A stretch of 64,000 nucleotides of DNA. Source: Sphingomonas koreensis (GTDB lineage Bacteria; Pseudomonadota; Alphaproteobacteria; Sphingomonadales; Sphingomonadaceae). The position numbers were made by a program, and so were the translations under genes. Below the pieces are notes generated by a model. The model saw nothing but the letters and a program-made list of their open reading frames with translations. It had not been told where the DNA came from and did not search any database. Where the stretch lies: the NCBI RefSeq assembly GCF_002797435.1, contig NZ_PGEN01000001.1:3532501-3596500 (forward strand). The letters run 5' to 3'. Below are positions 33,858 to 42,058 of the stretch, piece by piece. Each line of letters begins with the position of its first letter. The stretch's first letter is position 1.

Positions 33858-33916
33858 GGCATTAGCTTTCGACGGCGATTGGCCGGCTTTGGCATTAGCA
33901 AAGCAGGAAGACGGGT

Positions 33917-34555
33917 TCAGGCGGCGGCGGCATGACCCGGACGGCGCACCGCGCGGACCTTTCCGGTCCCGCCGCCCCCGCAGAAGAACCGGCCGGCGCC
34001 GTCGGATTCGAGGCCGGAGATACCTGCCCCTGCGGGCATGCCGAGCTGTTCGAGCACCCTGCCGCTGTCGGGATCGATCCGGCGCAGATCGCTTGCGTCA
34101 TCCTGCCAGGTGGCATGCCACAGCTCGCCATCGACCCAGGTGACGCCGGTGACGAACCGGTCCGAGTGGATCGTGCGCAGGATCGCGCCGGTCTCGGGGT
34201 CGATGCGGTGGATGCGGGCGGCGCGATACTCGCCGACCCACAGCGACCCTTCCGCCCAGGTGAGGCCCGAATCGCCGCCATTGCCGGGCGCGGGGATGGT
34301 GGCGAGGACGTTCCCCGTCGCGGGATCGACCTTGCGGATCACCGCCTCGGCGATCTGCCAGAGATGGGTGCCGTCGAATGCGGTGCCGGCATCGGCAGGC
34401 ACGTCGAGTGCGCCGGTGATCTCCCCGCTGTCGGGGTCGAGCATGTTGATCCGGCCATCGGCGGCGAACCAGATCCGGCTGCCGTCGAAGCTGACGCCGC
34501 CGACATCGCCGGGAAAGGGGCCGTATTCGCGGAGGATTTCGGCTGCTTCGGTCAT
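33917..34555 (-). CDS. Vgb-like beta-propeller protein
   Basis: A 212-residue protein built of repeated beta-blades of the virginiamycin-B-lyase/NHL type. Recurrent units read SRIWFAADGRINMLDPDSGEITGALDVP, THLWQIAEAVIRKVDPATGNVLATIPAP, GSLWVGEYRAARIHRIDPETGAILRTI and GELWHATWQDDASDLRRIDPDSGRVLEQL. It has no signal peptide. True lyase function is not implied, since the catalytic His/Glu set cannot be confirmed. AGGAGC precedes the start. It lies 29 bases after the HTH regulator gene on the same strand and is probably co-transcribed with it. Confidence 0.8.
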   Translation of the reverse strand: MTEAAEILREYGPFPGDVGGVSFDGSRIWFAADGRINMLDPDSGEITGALDVPADAGTAFDGTHLWQIAEAVIRKVDPATGNVLATIPAPGNGGDSGLTWAEGSLWVGEYRAARIHRIDPETGAILRTIHSDRFVTGVTWVDGELWHATWQDDASDLRRIDPDSGRVLEQLGMPAGAGISGLESDGAGRFFCGGGGTGKVRAVRRPGHAAAA

Positions 34556-34584
34556 GTCTTCGCTCCTTGGTTGCGGAGGCAAAT

Positions 34585-35805
34585 CTATGCGCCGGGCAAA
34601 CCGGCCGGGAGTAACAAGCTTGTCGGGAAACCGGGCACCTGCCGCGCCGTCCAGCGGCAGGCGCGGCCACGGCCGAAGCGGTCGGCCTTGCCGATTGCCG
34701 CGAGCCCTTCGAGCGCGCGCTGGACGGTCCGCGGGCTGACGTCGAGTGCGAGCGCGAGCGCCGAGCTCGACCATGCCTCGCCATCGGCGAGCAGCGCGAG
34801 GATGTCGGCATGCGGCTCTTCCCGTGGCGGGATCAGGATGGCGATCGGGCGGTCGTCGCGGGGATGCAGGATGAAGCCGTCCTCGGTGGCGCGGATGTCG
34901 GCCAGCGGATCGAGCTCGGCGCGCAGCCGGCCGATCTCGACGCGCAGCCGTGCGCGATGCGATTCATCGGCCTCGCGCGCGCGGAACGCCCGTTGCAGGA
35001 GAGCGAGGCGGGCGACGTCGTGCGGCCACGCGTCTGCAAGGCCACGGGCGAGGGCGAAGAGGACCGGGCGATTGCCGAGCGGTACGGTCGTTCCGCCCGC
35101 GCGAATGGCGTTGCGGCAGGCATCGACGACCAGCGTGTTCGAAGCCAGCAGGGCTTCGACGCCGGCGAGATCGACCTGTGTTTCCCCTTGAGGCGTGCGC
35201 AACCGGGCGGCCGGTGCGGCAAGACTGTCGATGGCGCGCTCGACCTCGGCCGTCAGCCCGGGGATGCCGGCTTGCTTCGCCGCCGCCGCCGCGCGGGCGA
35301 GCGCCGCGCTTGCCGGGGCGGCTTCGATACGGCGCATGGCGATGCCGGCCGCGACCAGCCAGGCGGCAGCGCGCGAGGCGGGGGGCAGGGAAACGGGATC
35401 GATCGCCTCGAGCGTGCGTGCGGCGGGGTCGAGTTGGCCGATCAGCAGCAGCCGTCGTGCCTTGAGATAGGCGGCATGGGCGGCGTTGGCGCGATCGCCA
35501 TGGGCTTCGAGCGTTGCCCGCGCATCGTCCAGCGGTTGCGCCCCCTCGCCGAGATCGCGGGAGACGAGGGCGATCTCTGCCTCCGCGACGATGCAGCGGG
35601 CGCGGGCGACCGGCTCGCGGCTGCCGAAGGCGCGCGCGGCGCGGCGCAGCAGAGCGCGCGCGAGCGCGAGGTCGCCGAGCTGGGCCATGGCGATGCCGCG
35701 CAGTGCCAGGGCGGACGGATCCTCGCGCAGCGCGACGCGGTCGAGCGCGGCGAGCGCATCCCCCGCGGCGAGCGCGCGGGCGGCGGCGTTGATCAGCGAG
35801 TCCAT
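34585..35805 (-). CDS. Helix-turn-helix regulator with long alpha-helical N-terminal region
   Basis: A 406-residue protein. The first two thirds are Ala/Arg-rich helices resembling TPR-like repeats (ALRGIAMAQLGDLALARALLRRAARAF ... AAYLKARRLLLIGQLDPAARTLEAI). The middle resembles OmpR/SARP-type activator domains. The C-terminus has a winged helix (DILALLADGEAWSSSALALALDVSPRTVQRALEGLAAIGKADRFGRGRACRW). ATG at 35805 begins MDSLINAAARALAAGD. It is divergent from the small membrane protein/DUF899 genes and upstream of the beta-propeller gene, so it probably controls both sides. Confidence 0.75.
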   Translation of the reverse strand: MDSLINAAARALAAGDALAALDRVALREDPSALALRGIAMAQLGDLALARALLRRAARAFGSREPVARARCIVAEAEIALVSRDLGEGAQPLDDARATLEAHGDRANAAHAAYLKARRLLLIGQLDPAARTLEAIDPVSLPPASRAAAWLVAAGIAMRRIEAAPASAALARAAAAAKQAGIPGLTAEVERAIDSLAAPAARLRTPQGETQVDLAGVEALLASNTLVVDACRNAIRAGGTTVPLGNRPVLFALARGLADAWPHDVARLALLQRAFRAREADESHRARLRVEIGRLRAELDPLADIRATEDGFILHPRDDRPIAILIPPREEPHADILALLADGEAWSSSALALALDVSPRTVQRALEGLAAIGKADRFGRGRACRWTARQVPGFPTSLLLPAGLPGA

Positions 35806-35851
35806 AATCGCGTCACACTTGTAACTCTCACCCGCGCGCGGCCCGTCCCTA

Positions 35852-35864
35852 GGTTCATCGAACC
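35852..35864. promoter_or_regulatory. Inverted-repeat operator candidate between divergent genes
   Basis: GGTTCATCGAACC is a perfect inverted repeat (5-base arms, 3-base spacer) in the 79-base gap between the HTH regulator and the small membrane-protein gene, 21-33 bases before the latter's start. It is a likely binding site for the neighbouring regulator. Confidence 0.4.
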
Positions 35865-35884
35865 AACCACGACGGAGCATGGCG

Positions 35885-36106
35885 ATGTCCGCAGCAGCAA
35901 ACAAGGCGACCGGGAAGCCGGCATGGCTCGCGCTTGCGGCGGCGCCGGTATTCGCCGCGATGGCGCTGATCTCCGCCACCGACGCGCCGCCGCTGTCGAT
36001 GTGCGCGGCGGGCAGCACGCTGCTGCCGGTCGACGGCATGACCGCGATGTACTTGCTGATGAGCCTGTTTCACCTACCGCCCTGGCTGACGCTGGCCGGG
36101 CGATGA
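35885..36106 (+). CDS. Small membrane protein of the DUF899 group
   Basis: A 73-residue protein with two hydrophobic segments (WLALAAAPVFAAMALISA and MTAMYLLMSLFHLPPWLTLAG). No family is recognised. ATG at 35885 is preferred over the one at 35879 because the ribosome site ACGGAG has a workable spacing only to the former. It is followed after 20 bases by the DUF899 gene and is divergent from the HTH regulator. Confidence 0.6.
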   Translation: MSAAANKATGKPAWLALAAAPVFAAMALISATDAPPLSMCAAGSTLLPVDGMTAMYLLMSLFHLPPWLTLAGR

Positions 36107-36126
36107 ACCCCGGAAGGAGAAGAGAG

Positions 36127-36822
36127 ATGCACCATGAAATCGTATCGCGCGAGGAATGGATGTCGGCGCGCAAGGCGTTGTTCGAGAAGGAGCGCGCGAT
36201 GACTCACGCGCTTGACGCGCTACGCGTCGAGCGGCGCGGATTGCCCTGGGTGAAGGTCGAGAAACGCTATGTGTTCGAGGGGCCGGACGGGCCGCGATCG
36301 CTCAGCGATCTGTTCGGGGAGCGCAGCCAGCTCGCCGTCTATCACTTCATGCTGACGCCGGGGAAGGATCACCTCTGCCCGGGCTGCTCCTACACGATGG
36401 ACCATGTCGATCCGGCGCGGCAGCATTTCGAGCATGCCGACCTGGCCTTCGCGGCGGTCTCACGCGCGCCGATCGCGCAGATCGAGGCGGCGAGGGCGCG
36501 GATGGGGTGGACTTTTCCCTGGGTGTCGTCGGGCGAGAGCGACTTCAACTATGATTTCTGCGTCTCGTTCACCGAAGAGGAGCGCGAGGCGGGGACGGCG
36601 CTCTACAATTACGGTCTGACGACGATCCAGCGCAGCGCCGACATGTTCGGAGTCAGCGTGTTCGCGAAGAACGAGGCGGGCGAGATCTTCCACAGCTATT
36701 CGACCTATCACCGCGGCACCGAGCTGCTGATGGGGGCGATGAACTGGCTCGACCTCGCCCCCAAGGGCCGCAACGAAACCGGCGGCACGATGAGCTGGGT
36801 GCGGCTGCACGACGAATATTGA
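36127..36822 (+). CDS. DUF899 family thioredoxin-like protein
   Basis: A 231-residue protein of the DUF899 family, which has a thioredoxin-like fold. The segment HEIVSREEWMSARKALFEKERAMTHALDALRVERRGLPWVKVEKRYVFEGPDG is characteristic. A CPGC motif at residues 84-87 (LCPGCSYTMDHVD) stands where thioredoxins carry CxxC, and the C-terminal STYHRGTELLMGAMNWLDLAPKGRNE is conserved. The activity is unknown; a redox role is inferred. GGAAGGAG precedes the start. Confidence 0.88.
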   Translation: MHHEIVSREEWMSARKALFEKERAMTHALDALRVERRGLPWVKVEKRYVFEGPDGPRSLSDLFGERSQLAVYHFMLTPGKDHLCPGCSYTMDHVDPARQHFEHADLAFAAVSRAPIAQIEAARARMGWTFPWVSSGESDFNYDFCVSFTEEEREAGTALYNYGLTTIQRSADMFGVSVFAKNEAGEIFHSYSTYHRGTELLMGAMNWLDLAPKGRNETGGTMSWVRLHDEY

Positions 36823-36842
36823 CGCGCTGCGGCGTTCCGGCC

Positions 36843-38303
36843 TCAGCGCCGGGGCGCCGCCTTGCACTGGATATAGACCGGGTTGCCGATCAGCAGCTTG
36901 CGGTCCTCGGGGCCCAAGACATTGACCGCGATCCAGCCGCAGGCGGCGGTGCGGGGGATGTCGAAACGGGTCGCGGGCGCGAGCGGCGCCCGTGCATGCT
37001 CCTTGCCGTTGGCGATGAGTTGCACGGTTCCGGCCTCGACGCCGGTGACGAGAGCCTCGACCTGGATGGTCGCGGCGGGTGCGGTGATGGTCTCGCCCAT
37101 CGCTACGCGCGCCTTGCCCGATACGGCCGTGACCTCGAGCATCCGGTCGCGCGTCCCCTGGACATCGATGAAGACATTGCCCGCGCGGATGCCGTCGAGG
37201 ATCGCGGGCTGGGAAAGCTCGCGGGCGCGGACGACGGTGGAGGGACGACCGATCGGCGCGCTGCCCGGACGAGCGGTGTCGGGATCGTGATTGTCGCTGC
37301 TGCCAATGCCGGTGATGCGGAACCCGCGGTTGAGCTTGTCGTACCAGAAGTCGAGCCCGGCGAGCGGCGGCTGGGTGGTGAGGCCGTTGATCGCCTCGAT
37401 CGCCGTCACCTTGCTCCAGTCCGTATCCGGCCAGACCCAGCCGCAGCCCATGCACGCCTCGCCCGAGGGGAGCGCAGGGTGATTGACCGAGAGGATCGCG
37501 CCCGCCGCGGCGACATCCTTCTGCAGCGCGGAGACATTCGGCACGCTGGGGCTGCCGACGCGGAAGTCGACCCAGCGCGACTGGCCAAAGATGTTGGCAT
37601 GGCCGCCAAAGGTGGTGATCTCCGCGCCCGGGATCAGCAGCAGCTTGTCGTGGAAGGGCTGGAGCTCACGCAGCGCGGAGAAGTGCGAGCTGGTGTTGTG
37701 ATCGGTGACCGCTATGAAATCGAGGCCCGCTTGTGCCGCGGTTTCAACGGTGCGGTAGAGCGGGCAGGGGACGCGCTTGCCCTGCTGGCTGGCGCAGCTG
37801 CCGTCCGAATGCGCGTCGTGCATGTGCAGGTCGCCGCGATACCAGCCGGGGCCGGCCCTGAGCGGCGCGTCGGCGATGGCGGCGCTGGCGTTGAGGGCGG
37901 TGCCGCGGTCGAAGAAGACCTCGACGCGGTACGCGCTGCGGGCGTCCTTGCGGGCGTTGGGGACGCCGAACTGGACGTGCCAGCGGCCGGCGGGCAGCGC
38001 GCCGGGGAGGTAACCCGGCGTGGCATCGCTTTCGCTCAGGGTGAAGCGGTCGCGCGTGCCCCCGCTCCAGCCGCGGAAGCGCTGGGGATCGAAGATGCCC
38101 AGATCGACCACGGTCCTGTTCGCCTTGTCATAGGTCAGACGGACGGTGATCCGTTCGACGCCCGCGGGGACGTCGAACGGGATCGCCTTGTAGGTCTGAT
38201 GATCGGCGCCGGTGATCTCGCCGGTGACGGTATGGTCCGCCTCCTGCGCCGCGGCGGGCGTGGCGAGACATGCAAGTGCCGCGAGCAGGAGACGGACGCG
38301 CAT
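36843..38303 (-). CDS. CehA/McbA family periplasmic metallohydrolase (PHP domain)
   Basis: A 486-residue exported hydrolase. The signal peptide covers residues 1-19 (ending AAA before QEADH). An N-terminal beta domain is followed by the PHP fold: RGDLHMHDAHSDG with metal ligands at H160 and H162, FIAVTDHNTSSHF, IPGAEITTFGGHANIF, ILSVNHPALPSGE and GIGSSDNHDPDT. CehA/McbA relatives cleave carbaryl and other esters or phosphoesters. Its start overlaps the upstream TonB-receptor stop by one base (TGATG), so the two are coupled: the receptor may import what this enzyme splits. The substrate is unknown. Confidence 0.87.
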   Translation of the reverse strand: MRVRLLLAALACLATPAAAQEADHTVTGEITGADHQTYKAIPFDVPAGVERITVRLTYDKANRTVVDLGIFDPQRFRGWSGGTRDRFTLSESDATPGYLPGALPAGRWHVQFGVPNARKDARSAYRVEVFFDRGTALNASAAIADAPLRAGPGWYRGDLHMHDAHSDGSCASQQGKRVPCPLYRTVETAAQAGLDFIAVTDHNTSSHFSALRELQPFHDKLLLIPGAEITTFGGHANIFGQSRWVDFRVGSPSVPNVSALQKDVAAAGAILSVNHPALPSGEACMGCGWVWPDTDWSKVTAIEAINGLTTQPPLAGLDFWYDKLNRGFRITGIGSSDNHDPDTARPGSAPIGRPSTVVRARELSQPAILDGIRAGNVFIDVQGTRDRMLEVTAVSGKARVAMGETITAPAATIQVEALVTGVEAGTVQLIANGKEHARAPLAPATRFDIPRTAACGWIAVNVLGPEDRKLLIGNPVYIQCKAAPRR

Positions 38304-40813
38304 CAGAACTTGAAGTCCACGGCGAAGCGGAAGTTGCGGCCGAGGATCGGGCGGCCGATGAACAACAGGTCATTGGCCTGGCCGCTGGTCAGCTCGCCCG
38401 CGCGCGGATTGCCTTCGGTGAGGCCGATGGTGTTGGTGAGGTTGTCGCCATAGGCCCAGAGCTGGATGTTCTCGGTCACCTTGAAGCGCACGCTGGCGTT
38501 GACCACGGTGTAGGCGGGCAGCTCCGACGTGTTCGCCGCATCGGCATAGCGCTTGGTGTAGTGCTCGACATCGGCCTGCGCGCGGAAACGGTCGCCGAGC
38601 AGCGTGACCGCCGGGGTTGCACGCAACGCGAGCTTGGGCACGCGCAGCAGCTGGTTACCCGAATAGTCGCGGTTGATCAGCGTCGGCTGGCCGTTGGCAG
38701 TGCCGAGCTCGGCATAGCGCAGGTTGCGGAAGGTCGGCTCCTGCCAGGTCGCGTTGAGCGTGAAGTCGAACCACGGCGCGGGGCGCACCGTGCCCTCGAA
38801 CTCGACGCCATAGGCGCGGGTGTCGGTATAGACGGTCTGGCTGACATAGCCGTTGGTCGCCGTGTCGAATCGCGTATTGCCGATGCCGTAGGAATCGAAA
38901 TCGGTGAGGAACGCGGTGGCGTAGAGGCTGAGGAAGCGCGAACCGTATTTGAGGCCCGCTTCCCACATGTCGATGCCCTGCGTGACCGGCTGGGCGGTGG
39001 CGCTGGTGATGAAGCTGCCGACGCTGGGCAGGCGGAAGGCCGAGGTGTAGCGCGCGAAGACGCCGGCATTGTCCATGAACTTCCAGTCGGCGCCGAGCGT
39101 CCAGCCGAGCTTGTCGAACTTGCGGTCGAAGGGGGTGAACGCGCCGTTGCCGGTGAGTACGCTGTCGTCGGCGAGGATCGCGGCATTGCCGAGATTGACG
39201 GTGCGGCTGCCTTCCTGCGCGCCGCGCGTGGTCACTTCTTCGTACCGCAGGCCGCCGTCGATGCGCAGCGCCGGGGTGATCTGCCACTCGTCAGACGCGT
39301 AGATGGCGAAGGTGCTCTGCGAGCCATAGCCGTTGGCGAATTCGGAGCCGTAGCGCGCGACGCCATTCTCGGTGAGCGAGCCGACAACCTGACCCGCCGC
39401 GTTGAGCGCGACGAGGTTGAGCAGGCGGCTGTTGTTCGACACGTCCTGAACGGTCGAGGCCGAGTAGCGGCGGAAGGTCTCGTCGATATGCGCGTAGTAG
39501 ATGCCGACCGCGACGTCGTGCGTGCCCGCCGCCTCGAACCGCCGCGCGATCCGCACATCGTTGAGCAGTTCGCTTTCCTCGATCGTCACCGGGCGCGCGG
39601 CGTTGATGAACACGTCGCCATTGCCGTTCTGGCCGGTGACGTTGAAGGCGGTGCCGTCATCGACATAGCGCAGCTGGACGCTGGTCGCGCCCGGGAACGC
39701 CGTCAGGACCTGCGGGCGATAGGTGTTGAGGAACGCCGTCGCGGTGCTGATCGAGGCGGGGTAGACGCCGTTGCGCACGGTGTTCGAATCCCGGTAGCGC
39801 AGCTTGTGGCTGAGCTTCCAGCCGTCGCCGAACTCCCAGTCGGTGATCCAGCTGAGCTGGTCGAGCCGGATGCGCGAGCCTTCTTCCTGGCGGAAATCGA
39901 CCGGGCCGGTCGCGCTCCTGAGCGTCAGGCGGCGGGTCTGGCGGCTGGCGGTGGTGCCGTAATGCGGGTCGAAACCCGGCAGGCCGACGATGTCGCCGTC
40001 CGAATCCTTGGTCAGCGGGATGCCGGTGTAGAAGATCGCGTTGTCGGCGAGGTGCTTGTAGCTGATCGAGGTGCGGCCGCCGGCGAATTCGCCATGCACC
40101 GCGGCGCGGATCTGGCCGCCCTTGTTGCCGGCATAGCCCGGATCGCGCACGCCGCGCTCGTTGCGATAGAAGCCGCCGACATCGACCGACCAGCCTTCGG
40201 CCACCGGCATGCCGACCCACGCATCGAAGCGGTAGAGATCGGCGGTCGGGCCATAGAGCAGGCGGGCATTGCCCTTGAGTTCGGTCATCGCGCGGCGGGT
40301 GATGTAATTGACCACGCCGCCCGGCGCGTTGGAGTAGAACACCGAGGACGGGCCGCCGCGCACCACTTCGATCCGGTCGATCGATTCATCGATGCGGAAG
40401 GCCTGATCGGCGTTCAAATAGCCGAGCGCGGGATCGTGCTGAACGGGCAGGCCGTCCTCGAGCAGGTTGATCGACCCGAAGCCGTCGACCGGGATGCCGC
40501 GCGCGCGGATATTGCCCGATCCTTCGCCGCCCGACGCCTCGACCCAGAAGCCGGGAACCGACTTCAGTGTCTCGGTCACGCTCGACGGCGCGCGCGAGCG
40601 CAGCATGTCGTTCGACAGCGTGGTGATCGCATAGCTGGTGTCGAGCTTGGTGCGCTCGCCCGCGCCTGCGCGGCCGGTGACGATGATCTCGCCATCCTGG
40701 CTGTCGGCTTCGGACTCGGCGCCGGTTGCCTGATCCTGCGCCAGCGCGGGCAGGCTGACGGAGAGCAGAAGCGCGGAAACGCTGGCGCGGGCGAGCGCCT
40801 TGCGGATGATCAT
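38303..40813 (-). CDS. TonB-dependent outer-membrane receptor
   Basis: An 836-residue receptor. The signal peptide ends near LPALA-Q (residue 25), and a TonB-box-like EIIVTG lies near 42-47. The plug spans about 55-175 (YAITTLSNDMLRSRAPSSVTETLKSVPGFWVEASGG, IRARGIPVDGFGSINLLEDGLPVQ, EVVRGGPSSVFYSNAPGGVVNYITR), and the barrel ends in FAVDFKF with a terminal Phe. Its length is that of large sphingomonad receptors rather than the roughly 600-residue BtuB. It lies downstream of a cobalamin riboswitch and a thioesterase gene and is coupled to a PHP-type hydrolase. The transported ligand is unknown; cobalamin or another B12-dependent nutrient is worth testing. Confidence 0.92.
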   Translation of the reverse strand: MIIRKALARASVSALLLSVSLPALAQDQATGAESEADSQDGEIIVTGRAGAGERTKLDTSYAITTLSNDMLRSRAPSSVTETLKSVPGFWVEASGGEGSGNIRARGIPVDGFGSINLLEDGLPVQHDPALGYLNADQAFRIDESIDRIEVVRGGPSSVFYSNAPGGVVNYITRRAMTELKGNARLLYGPTADLYRFDAWVGMPVAEGWSVDVGGFYRNERGVRDPGYAGNKGGQIRAAVHGEFAGGRTSISYKHLADNAIFYTGIPLTKDSDGDIVGLPGFDPHYGTTASRQTRRLTLRSATGPVDFRQEEGSRIRLDQLSWITDWEFGDGWKLSHKLRYRDSNTVRNGVYPASISTATAFLNTYRPQVLTAFPGATSVQLRYVDDGTAFNVTGQNGNGDVFINAARPVTIEESELLNDVRIARRFEAAGTHDVAVGIYYAHIDETFRRYSASTVQDVSNNSRLLNLVALNAAGQVVGSLTENGVARYGSEFANGYGSQSTFAIYASDEWQITPALRIDGGLRYEEVTTRGAQEGSRTVNLGNAAILADDSVLTGNGAFTPFDRKFDKLGWTLGADWKFMDNAGVFARYTSAFRLPSVGSFITSATAQPVTQGIDMWEAGLKYGSRFLSLYATAFLTDFDSYGIGNTRFDTATNGYVSQTVYTDTRAYGVEFEGTVRPAPWFDFTLNATWQEPTFRNLRYAELGTANGQPTLINRDYSGNQLLRVPKLALRATPAVTLLGDRFRAQADVEHYTKRYADAANTSELPAYTVVNASVRFKVTENIQLWAYGDNLTNTIGLTEGNPRAGELTSGQANDLLFIGRPILGRNFRFAVDFKF

Positions 40814-40892
40814 GGTCGTCCCCTTTGGATGTTACGGGCAGCAGGACTGCCGGGGCGCCCTAGGGGTAACCGGTTTCACATTGGCGGCGGGT

Positions 40893-40924
40893 CGATGACC
40901 GGGCGGTTACAGCACGATGACCGG
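40893..40924 (-). promoter_or_regulatory. Direct repeat upstream of the receptor gene
   Basis: CGATGACCGG occurs at 40893-40902 and again at 40915-40924, start to start 22 bases, i.e. two helical turns. It lies 80-111 bases upstream of the receptor start. It could be an activator site, which would give the receptor its own promoter besides read-through from the thioesterase gene. Confidence 0.3.
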
Positions 40925-40933
40925 TTGGCGACG

Positions 40934-41698
40934 TCAGCCGGGAATCGGGGTCGACCTTCCATCCGGCCCGACTGCGACCATGGTGAAGGTGGCGGCGGCG
41001 GAGCGGCGGCGCTCGCCGGTGAGCAGGTCCTCCGCCCACAGCTCGACCGCGACCGCGACCGAGCTGCGGCCCTGCATGCGGATGCGCGAGACCAGTTCGA
41101 CCATCTCCCCCGCGCGGATCGGGGAGGTGAAGTCGATCCGGTCGGACGCGGCCATCACCATCACCGCGCGGGCATGGCGGGTGGCGGCGATGAAGGCGGC
41201 CTTGCCCATCATCCTGAGCGCGTCGCCGCCATAGAGGGTGCCGTAATGGTTGGTCTGGGGCGGGAAGACCATCTCGGCCATGCGCAGCACGCCGGGCTCG
41301 GGTTCCGAGGCAGGCGCGATTGGAGGCAGGGGCAGGCGGGTGCCCGGTCCCTTGACCGCGACGAGGGTGAAGACCCCGCGCGTACACAGCCGCCGCTCGC
41401 CGCTGACCGGCGCTTCGGCGACCAATGTGATCTCGGCATCGAGCGAAGCGGTGCCGACGCGGACGATGCGACCCGACGCCTCGACCATCTCGCCGGCGCG
41501 CGCCGGGGCGGCGAAATCGATGCGCTGCGAGGCGGCGGTGACGAAGGGCGCGCGGCCATGGCGGCTGGCGGCAAGGAACGCGACCTTGTCCATATGCGCG
41601 AGCGCCACGCCGCCGAACAAGGTGCCGTGGTGATTGGTGTCACCCGGAAAGACCATGTCGATCAGGCGGACGATCGGTTCTGCGGTGGCTTCAGTCAT
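40934..41698 (-). CDS. Acyl-CoA thioesterase with two fused hotdog domains
   Basis: A 254-residue protein in which the YciA/BACH-type hotdog unit is duplicated. Unit 1 (about residues 10-115) has DTNHHGTLFGGVALAHMDKVAFLAASRH, and unit 2 (about 140-245) has QTNHYGTLYGGDALRMMGKAAFIAATRH. Each ends with FTLVAV or FTMVAV. The Asn-His-x-Gly-Thr-Leu motif with a following Asp is the thioesterase active-site signature; unit 2 lacks the HMDK Asp (it has MMGK), so unit 1 is probably the catalytic half, as in other double-hotdog enzymes. It is the first gene downstream of the cobalamin riboswitch. Confidence 0.88.
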   Translation of the reverse strand: MTEATAEPIVRLIDMVFPGDTNHHGTLFGGVALAHMDKVAFLAASRHGRAPFVTAASQRIDFAAPARAGEMVEASGRIVRVGTASLDAEITLVAEAPVSGERRLCTRGVFTLVAVKGPGTRLPLPPIAPASEPEPGVLRMAEMVFPPQTNHYGTLYGGDALRMMGKAAFIAATRHARAVMVMAASDRIDFTSPIRAGEMVELVSRIRMQGRSSVAVAVELWAEDLLTGERRRSAAATFTMVAVGPDGRSTPIPG

Positions 41699-41707
41699 CG
41701 TTCTCAA

Positions 41708-41726
41708 ATCCCGAATGGGGCGGGAT
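41708..41726 (-). promoter_or_regulatory. Hairpin covering the thioesterase ribosome-binding region
   Basis: ATCCCG and CGGGAT form 6-base arms with a 7-base loop. On the minus strand the 3' arm CGGGAT is the best ribosome-site candidate and lies nine bases before the ATG. The hairpin could be the translation-controlling part of the riboswitch upstream. Confidence 0.4.
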
Positions 41727-41818
41727 GACGACCGGGCATGCACGATTGCGCGCCGGCGCAAGGCCGGCGGCGCGTGCAAGCGGCCAGACCGGGCACCCCG
41801 CCGGTGGACGTTATGGCG

Positions 41819-42006
41819 TCGCGGGCAGGTCTCCTGGCTTGCGGGTCAATGCGGACGGCCCGGCCTTCCCGGAGCACGCTCCAGTGACACATGGAAGGCC
41901 GCCGCTCACCGCTTACAGTTGCGGGGGCAGCACCGGGCTCGCACCGGTTTCCCGTCTTAGCTCCGGCGCGGACGGACCGGCCGGAGAACCTTCGACCCCG
42001 CCAGCA
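41819..42006 (-). promoter_or_regulatory. Cobalamin (adenosylcobalamin-class) riboswitch
   Basis: Read on the minus strand, the element has the conserved order of a B12 riboswitch: GGGAAACCGGTGCGAGCCCGG, then the B12 box CCCCCGCAACTGTAAGCGG (about 41912-41928), CACTGG, CCGGGAAGGCC and the closing GCAAGCCAGGAGACCTGCC (41824-41842). The 5' arm of P1 lies near 41990-42006. It points at the thioesterase gene whose start is about 120 bases downstream, then the TonB receptor and PHP hydrolase. Exact ends are approximate. When bound by cobalamin such RNAs switch expression off. Confidence 0.93.
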
Positions 42007-42034
42007 TCGCGCCGGTGGGATCGAACGTCAATAG

Positions 42035-42058
42035 AGATATAAAGAATTCTTTATATCT
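42035..42058. repeat. 24-base perfect AT-rich palindrome
   Basis: A perfect dyad centred on the GAATTC at 42044-42049, with arms extending to AGATATAAA on the left and TTTATATCT on the right. It begins one base past the VOC gene stop (42059) and lies about 30 bases upstream of the riboswitch. In a GC-rich genome this is exceptional. A promoter/operator for the riboswitch transcript is the favoured reading; an AT-rich terminator of the VOC gene is the alternative. Confidence 0.7.

Noticed and set aside
38270..41728. 1152-codon plus-strand open frame
   Set aside because: It runs opposite the second TonB receptor and the thioesterase, both of which have full family motifs. The translation is repetitive Ala/Arg/Asp/Glu with no domain.
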